The notes under the pieces: generated by a model | Told to the model about the DNA's origin: nothing | The model's database searches: none | The model's input: the letters and a program-made list of their open reading frames with translations, nothing else | Shown here: piece after piece, positions 52,211-60,620 of the stretch | Numbering within the stretch: position 1 is the stretch's first letter | How the letters are laid out: the number at the start of each line of letters is the position of its first letter | From: Pseudomonas viridiflava | GTDB taxonomy: Bacteria > Pseudomonadota > Gammaproteobacteria > Pseudomonadales > Pseudomonadaceae | DNA length: 64,000 bases | NCBI RefSeq assembly: GCF_900582195.1 | Contig: NZ_UTHA01000297.1 | Span: 84,488 to 148,487 of the forward strand | Direction: 5' to 3' | Made by a program: the position numbers and the translations under genes

Positions 52211-54533
52211 ACGCAGGCTGCCCTGGCTGTTTCTGATCCTGCTGCTGGCGGTCATCGCGCTGGCCGGTTGGCAATGGCGCGACGGTGCGCCGCTGTCGGC
52301 GAACCTGATGGAACTGGTGCCTGGCACCCACCCTGACGCCCTCGAACTGCGCGCCGAACAGCGCATGCAAGAACCGCTCAACCGCGAAATGCTGGTGCTG
52401 GTCGGCCACGCCGATCGCCAGCAAGCAGTCACCATGGCGCAGACCTTGGGCGAGCAATGGCAGGCCAGCGGATTGTTCGAAAAGGTGCAATGGAACCTGC
52501 AAGCGGATCTGCCAGCCCTGCGCACGCAACTGCTGCAAGGGCGGCTGGCGATGCTATCGGCGGACGACCGGCAATTGCTGATCGAACACCCCGACGCCTT
52601 CATTCAGCAACGCGTGCAGGCCCTGTTCGACCCGTTCAGCGGTTTCAGTCTGGTGCCGAGTCAGGACGACTGGCTGGGCCTGACCGGGCGCATCCAGAAC
52701 AGCCAGCCAAAACACGGTGCGGTGCAGCTGGACATCGGCAGTGGCGCATTAATCGCCGACGCCGACGGCAAGAGCTGGGTACTGCTGCGCGCACGCACCA
52801 CCGGCAATGCTTTCGACATGAACCTGCCCCTGCAAGTCGCGGCACTGCTGCAACACAGCCGTGAACAGGCGGCGAAATCCGACGTGCAACTGCTCGCCGC
52901 CAGCGGTTTGCTGTACGCGGCCAACGGTCAGCAGCAAGCCACTCGCGAAATGACCTGGGTCGGTGGCGGCGCCACCGTCGGCATTCTGTTGCTGCTGTTG
53001 CTCGCTTTCCGTCGCTGGCGCGTGTTGCTGGCGTTTGTGCCGGTATTGGTCGGCATGCTGTTCGGTGCGGTGGCATGTGTGGCGCTATTCGGCCATATGC
53101 ATGTGATGACGCTGGTACTCGGCTCCAGCCTGATCGGCGTGGCCGTGGATTATCCGCTGCACTATTTGTCGAAGAGCTGGAGCCTGAAGCCGTGGCGCAG
53201 TTGGCCAGCCTTGCGTCTGACCTTGTCCGGGCTGACCCTGAGCCTGATCACCAGCGCCATTGGTTATCTGGCGCTGGCGTGGACGCCGTTCCCGGCGCTG
53301 ACGCAAATCGCCGTGTTCTCCGCTGCCGGCTTGCTCGGCGCGTATTTGTCGGCGGTATGCCTGTTGCCGGCGCTGTTGAAAAACGTCGAACTGCGCCCCG
53401 CGCAATGGCCATTGCATGTGGCCGAGCGCATGATCAACTTGCGCGAAAAACTCCTCGAACGCGTGCGCACACCCGTGTTGCTGGCGCTGCTGATCGCGTT
53501 CTGCGTGGGCGGCCTGGTGCAACTGCAAAGCAAGAATGACATCCGCCAATGGGTCGGCGCGCCGCAACATCTGACCGATGAAGCGCAGACCATCGCGCGC
53601 ATCACCGGCTATCAGCCCACCAGCCAGTTCTTCCTCGTGCGCGCCGACAATCAGCAGCAACTGCTCGAGCGCCAGGCCGCGCTGAGCGAGCGTCTGCAGC
53701 AACTGGTCAACCTCGACAAGCTGCAAGGCTATCTGGCCCTCGATCAATTGGTCAGCCCGCCGAATCAGCAAGAGCAAGTGCGCGAGGCGCTGAACAAACT
53801 GCCGCAATACTGGCAGCCACTGCTTGACCTCGGCGTACCGCTCGCCGCGCTGCAAACCGAGCTGCAACAGTTGCAGACCGTGCCCGCCGAAGACATCGAC
53901 GCGGCATTGGCCGGCCCGCTCGGCGAGCCATATCGCACACTCTGGCTCGGCCCGAGCGAAGATGGCGTGGCGGCGATGACCAGTCTGCAAGGCCTGAACA
54001 ACCCGGCGCTGTTGCGCGTGCAAGCGCTGGACTTGCCGGGGGTAATGCTGGTCGATCGTCTCGGTGAATTGAATGAAGTGTTTGCCGCGACGCAAATCAG
54101 CGCTGCTGAACTGAAACTTGCCTCCTGCGCCTTGATCGTGCTGGTGCTGATGTTGCCGTTCGGTCTCGGCGGGGCGCTGCGTATCGTTGCCCTGCCGTTG
54201 CTCGCCGCGTTGTGCAGCCTCGCCAGTCTCGGCTGGCTCGGTCAGCCGCTGACCCTGTTCAGCCTGTTTGGCCTGCTGCTGGTCACGGCGATCAGTGTTG
54301 ATTACGCGATTCTCATGCGTGAACAAGTCGGTGGTGCGGCGGTGAGCCTGCTCGGCACCTTGCTGGCGGCTGTGACGACGTGGCTGTCGTTCGGTTTGCT
54401 GGCGGTTTCCAGCACGCCGGCGGTGAGCAATTTCGGTCTGTCGGTGAGCCTCGGTCTGGCGTTCAGCTTCATGCTCGCACCTTGGGCCGGACGCCACGAA
54501 CACACCGCGACAGTCGCGGAGCCGGCAGCGTGA
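52194..54533 (+). CDS. MMPL/RND-type exporter of the cluster (COG4258)
   Basis: A 779-aa inner-membrane exporter with two halves, each with one helix, a large periplasmic domain and five helices (first bundle about 250-385, second about 640-765; VGGGATVGILLLLLLAFRRW, VGMLFGAVACVALFGHMHVM). MMPL proteins move lipids and lipid-like products, here presumably the polyene lipid. The ATG at 52194 follows CGGAGC; a GTG at 52179 is possible. It shares one base with the next gene (TGATG). Confidence 0.9.
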   Translation: MTLPSERRLPWLFLILLLAVIALAGWQWRDGAPLSANLMELVPGTHPDALELRAEQRMQEPLNREMLVLVGHADRQQAVTMAQTLGEQWQASGLFEKVQWNLQADLPALRTQLLQGRLAMLSADDRQLLIEHPDAFIQQRVQALFDPFSGFSLVPSQDDWLGLTGRIQNSQPKHGAVQLDIGSGALIADADGKSWVLLRARTTGNAFDMNLPLQVAALLQHSREQAAKSDVQLLAASGLLYAANGQQQATREMTWVGGGATVGILLLLLLAFRRWRVLLAFVPVLVGMLFGAVACVALFGHMHVMTLVLGSSLIGVAVDYPLHYLSKSWSLKPWRSWPALRLTLSGLTLSLITSAIGYLALAWTPFPALTQIAVFSAAGLLGAYLSAVCLLPALLKNVELRPAQWPLHVAERMINLREKLLERVRTPVLLALLIAFCVGGLVQLQSKNDIRQWVGAPQHLTDEAQTIARITGYQPTSQFFLVRADNQQQLLERQAALSERLQQLVNLDKLQGYLALDQLVSPPNQQEQVREALNKLPQYWQPLLDLGVPLAALQTELQQLQTVPAEDIDAALAGPLGEPYRTLWLGPSEDGVAAMTSLQGLNNPALLRVQALDLPGVMLVDRLGELNEVFAATQISAAELKLASCALIVLVLMLPFGLGGALRIVALPLLAALCSLASLGWLGQPLTLFSLFGLLLVTAISVDYAILMREQVGGAAVSLLGTLLAAVTTWLSFGLLAVSSTPAVSNFGLSVSLGLAFSFMLAPWAGRHEHTATVAEPAA

Positions 54534-55693
54534 TGGTCTTCGCCTTCTGGCTCATGGCGCTGGGGTTGTTCGCCGTGGCCACCCGCGTCGGCCGCCACTT
54601 CGGTCTGATCCCGATCGTCAGCCAGTTGCTGCTGGCGAGCTTCGGCTTGCCGCTGCTGATGTACTTCTGGATCGAGCCGGGCTGGCAGCTCAGCGGCGCC
54701 GAACTGATCGCGCCGGACTGGTTGAAAAACCTCTACAGCCTGAGTTTTGCCCTGCTGCTCGGGCATATCCTCAGTGACGTGATCGATCTGAAACTCGATC
54801 GCCAGAGCGTGAAAATCGCCGTGCCGAGTTTCCTCGTGCCGTTCGCCTGTGGCCTTGCCGCCGCGTATTGGCTACTGCCGGCGCAACCATGGCTCAACTC
54901 GCTGGCGATCGGCCTGGTATTCGCGATTACCGCGATTCCGGTGCTGTACCTGTACTTGCGCCACATCGAATATCCGCCGGCCGCCACGCGCCGATTGGTG
55001 CAGACCGCGATCCTCATTGATCTGACCTGCTGGACATTGTTCGGGCTCGCCCAAGGCAGTCTGCACATGAGCAGTCTGTTGTTGCCACTGAGCCTCGCCT
55101 GTGTGCCGCTGTTGTTGCGCGTCATCGGCGTACGCCGACCATTGACCTACAGCCTCGGTTTCTTCGCGCTGCTGGTGATGGCCGAGCATTACAAACTCAA
55201 CGCGCTGATCTTGGGCATCGGTTATCTGCTGTGCATGGCCGCGCTGAAACTGCCGCTGGTGCTGCCATTGCCGGCGCGCTGGATGAACCGTTTGCAGACG
55301 TGGCTGGCGATCCCGCTGATTCTGACGTTCGGCATCGTCCAGATCGACGTGCACAGCGCCCTCTCCAGCCTGGGTCCGCTGCAATGGGCGGCGCTGCTGC
55401 TGTTGCCGATTGCCAGTAAACTGCTCGGCAACTGGCTCGGTCTCGGCTGGGCCGGTGCCTCGTTCGAAGGCGCCAGCCGCTGGCGCGAAAGCGTGCTGCT
55501 GAATATTCGTGGCCTCAGTGAAATCGTCTTTCTCAATCTGCTCTTGCAACAACAGCTGATCACACCGGCGCTGTACTTCGCGCTGATGCTGATGGGCCTG
55601 ATCGCGACGCTGCTACCGGCCCTGATCGGCCTGCATCGCGCACCTTTGAATCTGCAACATCCTTTGCCCCGGAGTTCGCGTGCCAATCGTTGA
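54533..55693 (+). CDS. CPA2-type cation/proton antiporter-like membrane protein
   Basis: A 386-aa protein with about 11-12 hydrophobic segments. The last part, NIRGLSEIVFLNLLLQQQLI and LYFALMLMGLIATLLPALIG, follows the Na+/H+ exchanger (CPA2/KefB-like) ending. No regulatory RCK domain is present, and the acidic ion-site pair of classic antiporters is not obvious to me. It could supply a proton or ion gradient for pigment export or have lost transport. The ATG at 54533 overlaps the MMPL stop. Confidence 0.75.
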   Translation: MVFAFWLMALGLFAVATRVGRHFGLIPIVSQLLLASFGLPLLMYFWIEPGWQLSGAELIAPDWLKNLYSLSFALLLGHILSDVIDLKLDRQSVKIAVPSFLVPFACGLAAAYWLLPAQPWLNSLAIGLVFAITAIPVLYLYLRHIEYPPAATRRLVQTAILIDLTCWTLFGLAQGSLHMSSLLLPLSLACVPLLLRVIGVRRPLTYSLGFFALLVMAEHYKLNALILGIGYLLCMAALKLPLVLPLPARWMNRLQTWLAIPLILTFGIVQIDVHSALSSLGPLQWAALLLLPIASKLLGNWLGLGWAGASFEGASRWRESVLLNIRGLSEIVFLNLLLQQQLITPALYFALMLMGLIATLLPALIGLHRAPLNLQHPLPRSSRANR

Positions 55694-56927
55694 AATGGAA
55701 TCCCGTCAGGTCGTGATCATCGGCGCCGGCCCGTCCGGCGCCATCGCCGCGGCGTTGCTCAAGCGCAAGGGCCACGATGTGCTGGTGCTCGAGCGCCAGC
55801 ATTTTCCGCGCTTTTCCATCGGTGAAAGCCTGCTCAGCCATTGCCTGGATTTCGTCGAAGAGGCCGGCATGCTCGATGCCGTCAACGCCGCCGGCTTCCA
55901 GCGCAAGACCGGCGCCGCATTCGCCTGGGGCGAGCGTTACAGCGCCTTTGATTTCGGCGATACCTTTACCGGTGGCAAGCCGACTACCTTTCAGGTGCAA
56001 CGCGCCGATTTCGACAAACTGCTGGCCGATCAAGCGGCGCTGCAAGGCGCGGAAATCCGCTACGGCGATGCCATCGTCAGCGTCGATTTCGAGCGGATGA
56101 AACCGTTGCTCGACGTGCGCCGCGAGGACGGCAGCGAGTATCGCGTCGACGCGGATTTCGTCCTCGATGCCAGCGGCTACGGTCGCGTGTTATCGCGACT
56201 GCTGGACCTGGAAGCACCGTCGAATTTCCCGGTGCGCCAGGCGGTGTTCACCCATGTCGAAGATCACATCGACAACCCGGCGTTCGATCGCGAAAAAATT
56301 CTCGTCACCACGCATCCGGAACATCGCGATGTCTGGTTCTGGACGATTCCGTTCAGCAACGGTCGCTGCTCGGTCGGCGTGGTAGCGGCCGAGGAACATT
56401 TCAAGGGTCGCGACAGCGATCTGGATGCCTGCCTGCGCGGCTTCATCGCCGAAACGCCGAGCCTTGCCGGCGTGCTGAACAATGCCGTGTGGGACACCCC
56501 GGCGCGCACCCTCGGCGGCTACGCGGCCAATGTGAAATCCCTACACGGGCCGGGCTTCGCGCTGCTCGGCAACGCGGCGGAATTTCTCGACCCGGTGTTC
56601 TCCTCCGGCGTGACCATCGCCATGCGCTCGGCGAGCATGGCCGCTGCCGTGCTGCACCGTCAGTTGCAAGGTGAAACGGTCGACTGGCAACGCGAATTTG
56701 CCGAGCCACTCAAGCGCGGCGTCGACACCTTCCGCTGCTACGTCGAAGGCTGGTACGCCGGGACCTTCCAGGACGTGATTTTTTATGAAGACAGTCAGGC
56801 GGAAATCCGTCGGATGATCTGCTCGATCCTCGCCGGTTACGCCTGGGATGAGCGCAATCCGTTCGTCAGCGAAGCGCGTCGCCGCTTGAAGATGATTTCC
56901 GAACTCTGTGCAAAGGACGCCACATGA
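55680..56927 (+). CDS. FAD-dependent halogenase-like monooxygenase
   Basis: A 415-aa flavoprotein of the tryptophan/phenol halogenase superfamily. The FAD loop is VVIIGAGPSGAIAA (11-24), followed by FPRFSIGESLLSHC. A lysine in the catalytic position is visible (Lys76 in GFQRKTGAAFAWG), and the halogenase motif WxWxIP is present as WFWTIP (219-224). The product could be a halogenated aryl head group, as in brominated xanthomonadins; the alternative is a dehydrogenase or hydroxylase. The start is GTG 55680, five bases after GGAG. It overlaps the antiporter-like gene by 14 bp and the methyltransferase gene by 4. Confidence 0.85.
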   Translation: MPIVEMESRQVVIIGAGPSGAIAAALLKRKGHDVLVLERQHFPRFSIGESLLSHCLDFVEEAGMLDAVNAAGFQRKTGAAFAWGERYSAFDFGDTFTGGKPTTFQVQRADFDKLLADQAALQGAEIRYGDAIVSVDFERMKPLLDVRREDGSEYRVDADFVLDASGYGRVLSRLLDLEAPSNFPVRQAVFTHVEDHIDNPAFDREKILVTTHPEHRDVWFWTIPFSNGRCSVGVVAAEEHFKGRDSDLDACLRGFIAETPSLAGVLNNAVWDTPARTLGGYAANVKSLHGPGFALLGNAAEFLDPVFSSGVTIAMRSASMAAAVLHRQLQGETVDWQREFAEPLKRGVDTFRCYVEGWYAGTFQDVIFYEDSQAEIRRMICSILAGYAWDERNPFVSEARRRLKMISELCAKDAT

Positions 56928-57649
56928 ATTATCTGAGCGACAGCTACGTCGAGGAGACCCGTTTCGGTTTCTGGTTCCTGCGCAGCCACACCTGGCAGCA
57001 CCATGTGTTGCGGGTGGCGATCAATGATTTGCGCGGCTTGTTCAGTGACGCCCTGCCGGAAAATCCGGTGCTGCTGGACGCCGGTTGCGGTCAGGGCAAG
57101 TCGTTCGGGCATCTGCGCCAGACCTTCGCGCCACAGCGTTTGATCGGCGTCGATGCCGATCCGCACAGCCTTGAATTGAGCGGCGCAGAAGCGGCGCGTC
57201 TGGGTCTGGACGTTGAACTGATCGGCAGCGATTGCGCGACGCTCAATGTAGCGGACGCCAGCGTTGACCTGCTGTTCTGCCACCAGACCTTTCATCATCT
57301 GGTCGAGCAGGAAAAAGCCCTGGCCGAGTTTTATCGGGTGCTCAAACCGGGTGGCTATCTGCTGTTCGCCGAGTCCACCGAGGCTTACATTGATACGTGG
57401 GTGATTCGCTGGTTGTTCCGTCATCCTATGCAGGTGCAGAAGAGTGCGGCGCAGTACCTGCAGATGATTCGCGGGCAGGGTTTCGAATTTGGCGAGGGCA
57501 ATGTTTCCTACCCGTATCTGTGGTGGAGCCGGTCGAAGGATTTTGGTTTGCTGGAGCGGTTTGGCTTACTCAAACCCAAGCCGTTCGGGCAGCGCGAAGA
57601 GACGTTGGTGAATGTCGTTGCGCGCAAGCCATTGGCAGAGGCTTCCTGA
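56924..57649 (+). CDS. Class I SAM-dependent methyltransferase of the cluster
   Basis: A 241-aa methyltransferase. Motif I is VLLDAGCGQGKSFGHL (49-64), motif II LIGVDADPHSLEL, and motif IV LLFCHQTFHHLVEQE with post-I RVLKPGGYLLFAES. It probably methylates the aryl ring or its hydroxyl. Coupled to the halogenase-like gene by ATGA. A REP pair starts 15 bp after its stop, the only real gap in the cluster. Confidence 0.9.
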   Translation: MNYLSDSYVEETRFGFWFLRSHTWQHHVLRVAINDLRGLFSDALPENPVLLDAGCGQGKSFGHLRQTFAPQRLIGVDADPHSLELSGAEAARLGLDVELIGSDCATLNVADASVDLLFCHQTFHHLVEQEKALAEFYRVLKPGGYLLFAESTEAYIDTWVIRWLFRHPMQVQKSAAQYLQMIRGQGFEFGEGNVSYPYLWWSRSKDFGLLERFGLLKPKPFGQREETLVNVVARKPLAEAS

Positions 57650-57663
57650 TGCTACCTATAGCC

Positions 57664-57753
57664 TGTGGGAGCGAGCTTGCTCGCGAAAGCGGTGTATCAG
57701 TCACCAGAACTGTTGAATGTGAGACCGCATTCGCGAGCAAGCTCGCTCCCACA
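57664..57753. repeat. REP hairpin pair inside the aryl polyene operon
   Basis: Inverted copies TGTGGGAGCGAGCTTGCTCG (57664) and CAAGCTCGCTCCCACA (end 57753), placed between the methyltransferase gene and the lipoprotein gene. Every other junction in this operon is an overlap or a gap of 25 bp or less. Confidence 0.93.
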
Positions 57754-57762
57754 GTGTCAGCG

Positions 57763-58245
57763 GTGTGGCGACTTTTTGTGGTCGGCATGATGTTTCTGTT
57801 AAGTGCCTGCGCCAGCCAGGCACCGCTGCCTGAGAGCAACCCGACGTTGCCCCTGCCGCTGCAACTGCACATCGAACGCCAGCAAGCCGAACAACGCCAG
57901 GACTGGCTATTGGTGATCCAGCGCGAAGGCTCGGGCATTCGCTGGTCGATGATGGACCCGCTGGGCATTCCCCAAGCGCGGCAGCAACTGATCGACGGCC
58001 ACTGGCAGGCCGATGGGCTGTTGCCGCCGAACCCGGAAGCCCGGGAATTGTTTGCCGCGCTGTTGTTCGCTCTGACCCCGTCCGGCGAACTGCTGCGCAA
58101 TTACCCCACCGCGCAACAACAGGCACAGCAACGCTCTCTGCCGGCGCGTTGGGATATCCACTATTCACAACCGTTGAGCTTCGAATTGAATCTGCCTCAA
58201 GGCCCGCACTATCGCGTTTCTCCGTTGGGTGAACCGACGCCATGA
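57763..58245 (+). CDS. DUF3261 lipoprotein of the cluster
   Basis: A 160-aa predicted lipoprotein. A GTG at 57763 gives a short basic start, a hydrophobic run (WRLFVVGMMFLLSAC) and the lipobox LSAC with the lipidated Cys at residue 16. The mature part (LVIQREGSGIRWSMMDPLGI, QARQQLIDGHWQADGLLPPN) fits DUF3261, a family tied to aryl polyene clusters (ApeN place) and perhaps the outer-membrane acceptor. GTG 57754 is an alternative; the ATGs at 57787/57790 would leave almost no signal. The REP pair abuts its start. It overlaps the next gene by 4 bp. Confidence 0.75.
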   Translation: MWRLFVVGMMFLLSACASQAPLPESNPTLPLPLQLHIERQQAEQRQDWLLVIQREGSGIRWSMMDPLGIPQARQQLIDGHWQADGLLPPNPEARELFAALLFALTPSGELLRNYPTAQQQAQQRSLPARWDIHYSQPLSFELNLPQGPHYRVSPLGEPTP

Positions 58246-59438
58246 CCGCTTACCTGAATGCCCTCGGCGTGATCTGTTCGCTGGGGCGCGACAAGTCCGA
58301 AGTCGCCCGCAACCTGTTCGCCGGCGACTGTTCGGGCATGCGCCGCGAGTCCGGTTGGGTGCCGGAGCGTGAGCTGCCGGTGGCCGCCGTCCACGGCGAA
58401 CTAGCGCCGATCCCGGCAGAACTCGCCGAACAGCGCAGCCGCAACAATCAGTTGCTGCTGGAAGCGGCGTTGCAGATTCGCGATGACATCGATCAAGCCA
58501 TTCAGCGCTTCGGCCGCGAGCGCATCGGCGTGGTGCTCGGCACCAGCACCTCAGGCATCGACGAAGCCAGTCGTGGTCTGGCGCACTACATTCGCGAGCA
58601 GCAGTTCCCCGCCGAGTACGATTATCGGCAACAGGAACTCGGCGCCCCGGCCAATTTCCTCGCCGACTGGCTGCAACTGAGCGGCCCGGCCTATGTGATT
58701 TCCACGGCATGCACTTCCAGCGCCCGGGCACTGATGAGCGCTCAGCGTTTGCTCGATCTGGGCCTGTGCGACGCGGTGCTGTGTGGCGGCGTCGACAGCC
58801 TGTGCAAACTGACCCTCAACGGTTTTTCGTCACTCGAAGCGATGTCCGACGAGCGCTGCAATCCGTTCTCGGCCAACCGCAGCGGCATCAATATCGGCGA
58901 AGCGGCGGTGCTGTTCGTCATGAGCAAACAACAGGGCAAAGGCCCGGCCATTGCCTTGCTCGGCGCCGGCGCCAGTTCCGACGCCCATCACATTTCCGCC
59001 CCTGAGCCGACCGGCCGCGGCGCCCTGCAAGCGATGCAGAAAGCCTTGAACCGCGCACACCTGCAAGCGGCGCAGATCAACTACCTGAACCTGCACGGCA
59101 CCGCCACCCAACACAACGACGCCATGGAAAGCCTGGCGGTTGCCACGCTGTTCCCCGCAGGCGTGGCTTGTTCGTCGACCAAACCGATGACCGGCCACAC
59201 CCTCGGCGCGGCCGGCGCGCTGGAAGCGGCGTTCTGCTGGTTGAGCCTGAGCGCCGACAACCCCGCTCACGCCTTGCCGCCGCACGTCTGGGACGCGCAG
59301 GCCGACCCCGCGCTGCCGCCGCTGAAGTGGGTGACCGCAAGCGAGCGCTTGTCGTCCACTGCACCCCGCTACCTGATGAGCAACTCGTTTGCCTTCGGCG
59401 GCAACAACGTCAGCCTGATTATCGGAGACGCCCCATGA
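58242..59438 (+). CDS. apeO: Beta-ketoacyl synthase (ApeO-like)
   Basis: A 398-aa condensing enzyme with a full thiolase fold. The catalytic Cys157 lies in VISTACTSSARA, the first His in NLHGTATQHNDAME, and the second in TKPMTGHTLGAAGA. It should extend the polyene in partnership with the half-size factor encoded by the first gene of the cluster. Coupled by ATGA to both neighbours. Confidence 0.9.
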   Translation: MTAYLNALGVICSLGRDKSEVARNLFAGDCSGMRRESGWVPERELPVAAVHGELAPIPAELAEQRSRNNQLLLEAALQIRDDIDQAIQRFGRERIGVVLGTSTSGIDEASRGLAHYIREQQFPAEYDYRQQELGAPANFLADWLQLSGPAYVISTACTSSARALMSAQRLLDLGLCDAVLCGGVDSLCKLTLNGFSSLEAMSDERCNPFSANRSGINIGEAAVLFVMSKQQGKGPAIALLGAGASSDAHHISAPEPTGRGALQAMQKALNRAHLQAAQINYLNLHGTATQHNDAMESLAVATLFPAGVACSSTKPMTGHTLGAAGALEAAFCWLSLSADNPAHALPPHVWDAQADPALPPLKWVTASERLSSTAPRYLMSNSFAFGGNNVSLIIGDAP

Positions 59439-59899
59439 CTGATTGGCCGCTCGCCGAACTGCTGCCCCATGCGGGCGACATGATTCTGATCGACAGCATC
59501 ACAAGCTTTGACGAGGAGCAGATTTTCACCCGCCTCACGGTCAAGCCCGAAGGCTTGTTCAGCCTTCCCGACGGCAGCCTGCCGGCCTGGGTCGGCGTCG
59601 AACTGATGGCACAGAGCGTCGCCGCGTTTGCCGGTTGCCACGCGCGACTCAAAGGCAATCCGGTGGAGCTGGGCTTTCTGCTCGGCACACGCAAGTTCGA
59701 GTGCAACGTCGAAGCTTTTCCCGCCGGCAGCAAGCTGACCATTCATGGCCTGCGCTCGCTGGAAGACGACAACGGCATGGGCGTGTTCGAATGCCATATC
59801 CACGGCGCCGGCATCCACGCAAGCGCGCGGCTGAACGTGTTCCGTCCGCCTCAGGTCACTCAATATCTGCAACAGACACAGGAGTCGAACGATGACTGA
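59435..59899 (+). CDS. apeP: Hotdog 3-hydroxyacyl-ACP dehydratase (ApeP-like)
   Basis: A 154-aa FabZ/FabA-like dehydratase: LLPHAGDMILIDSITSF (10-26), LPAWVGVELMAQSVAAFAGC (49-68) and GFLLGTRKFECNV. In known systems it forms a heterodimer with the ApeI dehydratase, here the C-terminal domain of the ligase. The ATG at 59435 overlaps the ketosynthase stop. Confidence 0.9.
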   Translation: MTDWPLAELLPHAGDMILIDSITSFDEEQIFTRLTVKPEGLFSLPDGSLPAWVGVELMAQSVAAFAGCHARLKGNPVELGFLLGTRKFECNVEAFPAGSKLTIHGLRSLEDDNGMGVFECHIHGAGIHASARLNVFRPPQVTQYLQQTQESNDD

Positions 59900-60620
59900 A
59901 TCCGTACTGGTCACCGGCTCCAGCCGTGGCATCGGCCGCGCCATTGCCTTGCGTCTGGCGCAGGCCGGGCACGATATCGTCCTGCATTGCCGCAGCGGCA
60001 TGGCCGAAGCACAAGCCGTTCAGGCTGAAGTCGAAGCGCTGGGGCGCAAGGCGCGGATCCTGCAATTCGACGTCGCCGACCGCGAAACCTGCAAAACCAT
60101 TCTGGAAACCGACGTCGAAATCCATGGCGCCTATTACGGCGTAGTGCTGAACGCCGGGCTGACCCGCGACGGTGCCTTTCCGGCACTGAGCGATGACGAT
60201 TGGGACGTGGTGTTACGCACCAACCTCGACGGTTTCTACAACGTTCTGCACCCGGTGATGATGCCGATGATCCGCCGCCGCGCCGCCGGGCGCATTGTCT
60301 GCATCACCTCGGTGTCGGGGCTGATCGGCAACCGTGGCCAGGTCAACTACAGCGCCTCCAAGGCCGGGGTGATCGGTGCGGCAAAGGCGTTGGCGATCGA
60401 GCTGGGCAAGCGCAAAATCACCGTTAACTGCGTCGCCCCGGGCCTGATCGACACGGCGATGCTCGATGAAAACGTGCCGGTGGAAGAATTGATGAAAATG
60501 ATCCCCGCGCAACGCATGGGCACCCCGGAAGAGGTCGCCAGTGCGGTGAATTTCCTGATGTCGGCGGAAGCCTCGTACATCACCCGCCAGGTGCTGGCGG
60601 TCAACGGAGGCTTGTGCTGA
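59892..60620 (+). CDS. apeQ: 3-oxoacyl-ACP reductase (FabG-like; ApeQ-like)
   Basis: A 242-aa short-chain dehydrogenase: NADPH loop TGSSRGIGRA (8-17), LNAGLTRDG, catalytic Ser in ITSVSG and YSASKAG with the Tyr/Lys pair. It reduces the beta-keto group between condensation and dehydration. It overlaps the dehydratase gene by 8 bp and the next gene by one base. Confidence 0.92.
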   Translation: MTESVLVTGSSRGIGRAIALRLAQAGHDIVLHCRSGMAEAQAVQAEVEALGRKARILQFDVADRETCKTILETDVEIHGAYYGVVLNAGLTRDGAFPALSDDDWDVVLRTNLDGFYNVLHPVMMPMIRRRAAGRIVCITSVSGLIGNRGQVNYSASKAGVIGAAKALAIELGKRKITVNCVAPGLIDTAMLDENVPVEELMKMIPAQRMGTPEEVASAVNFLMSAEASYITRQVLAVNGGLC

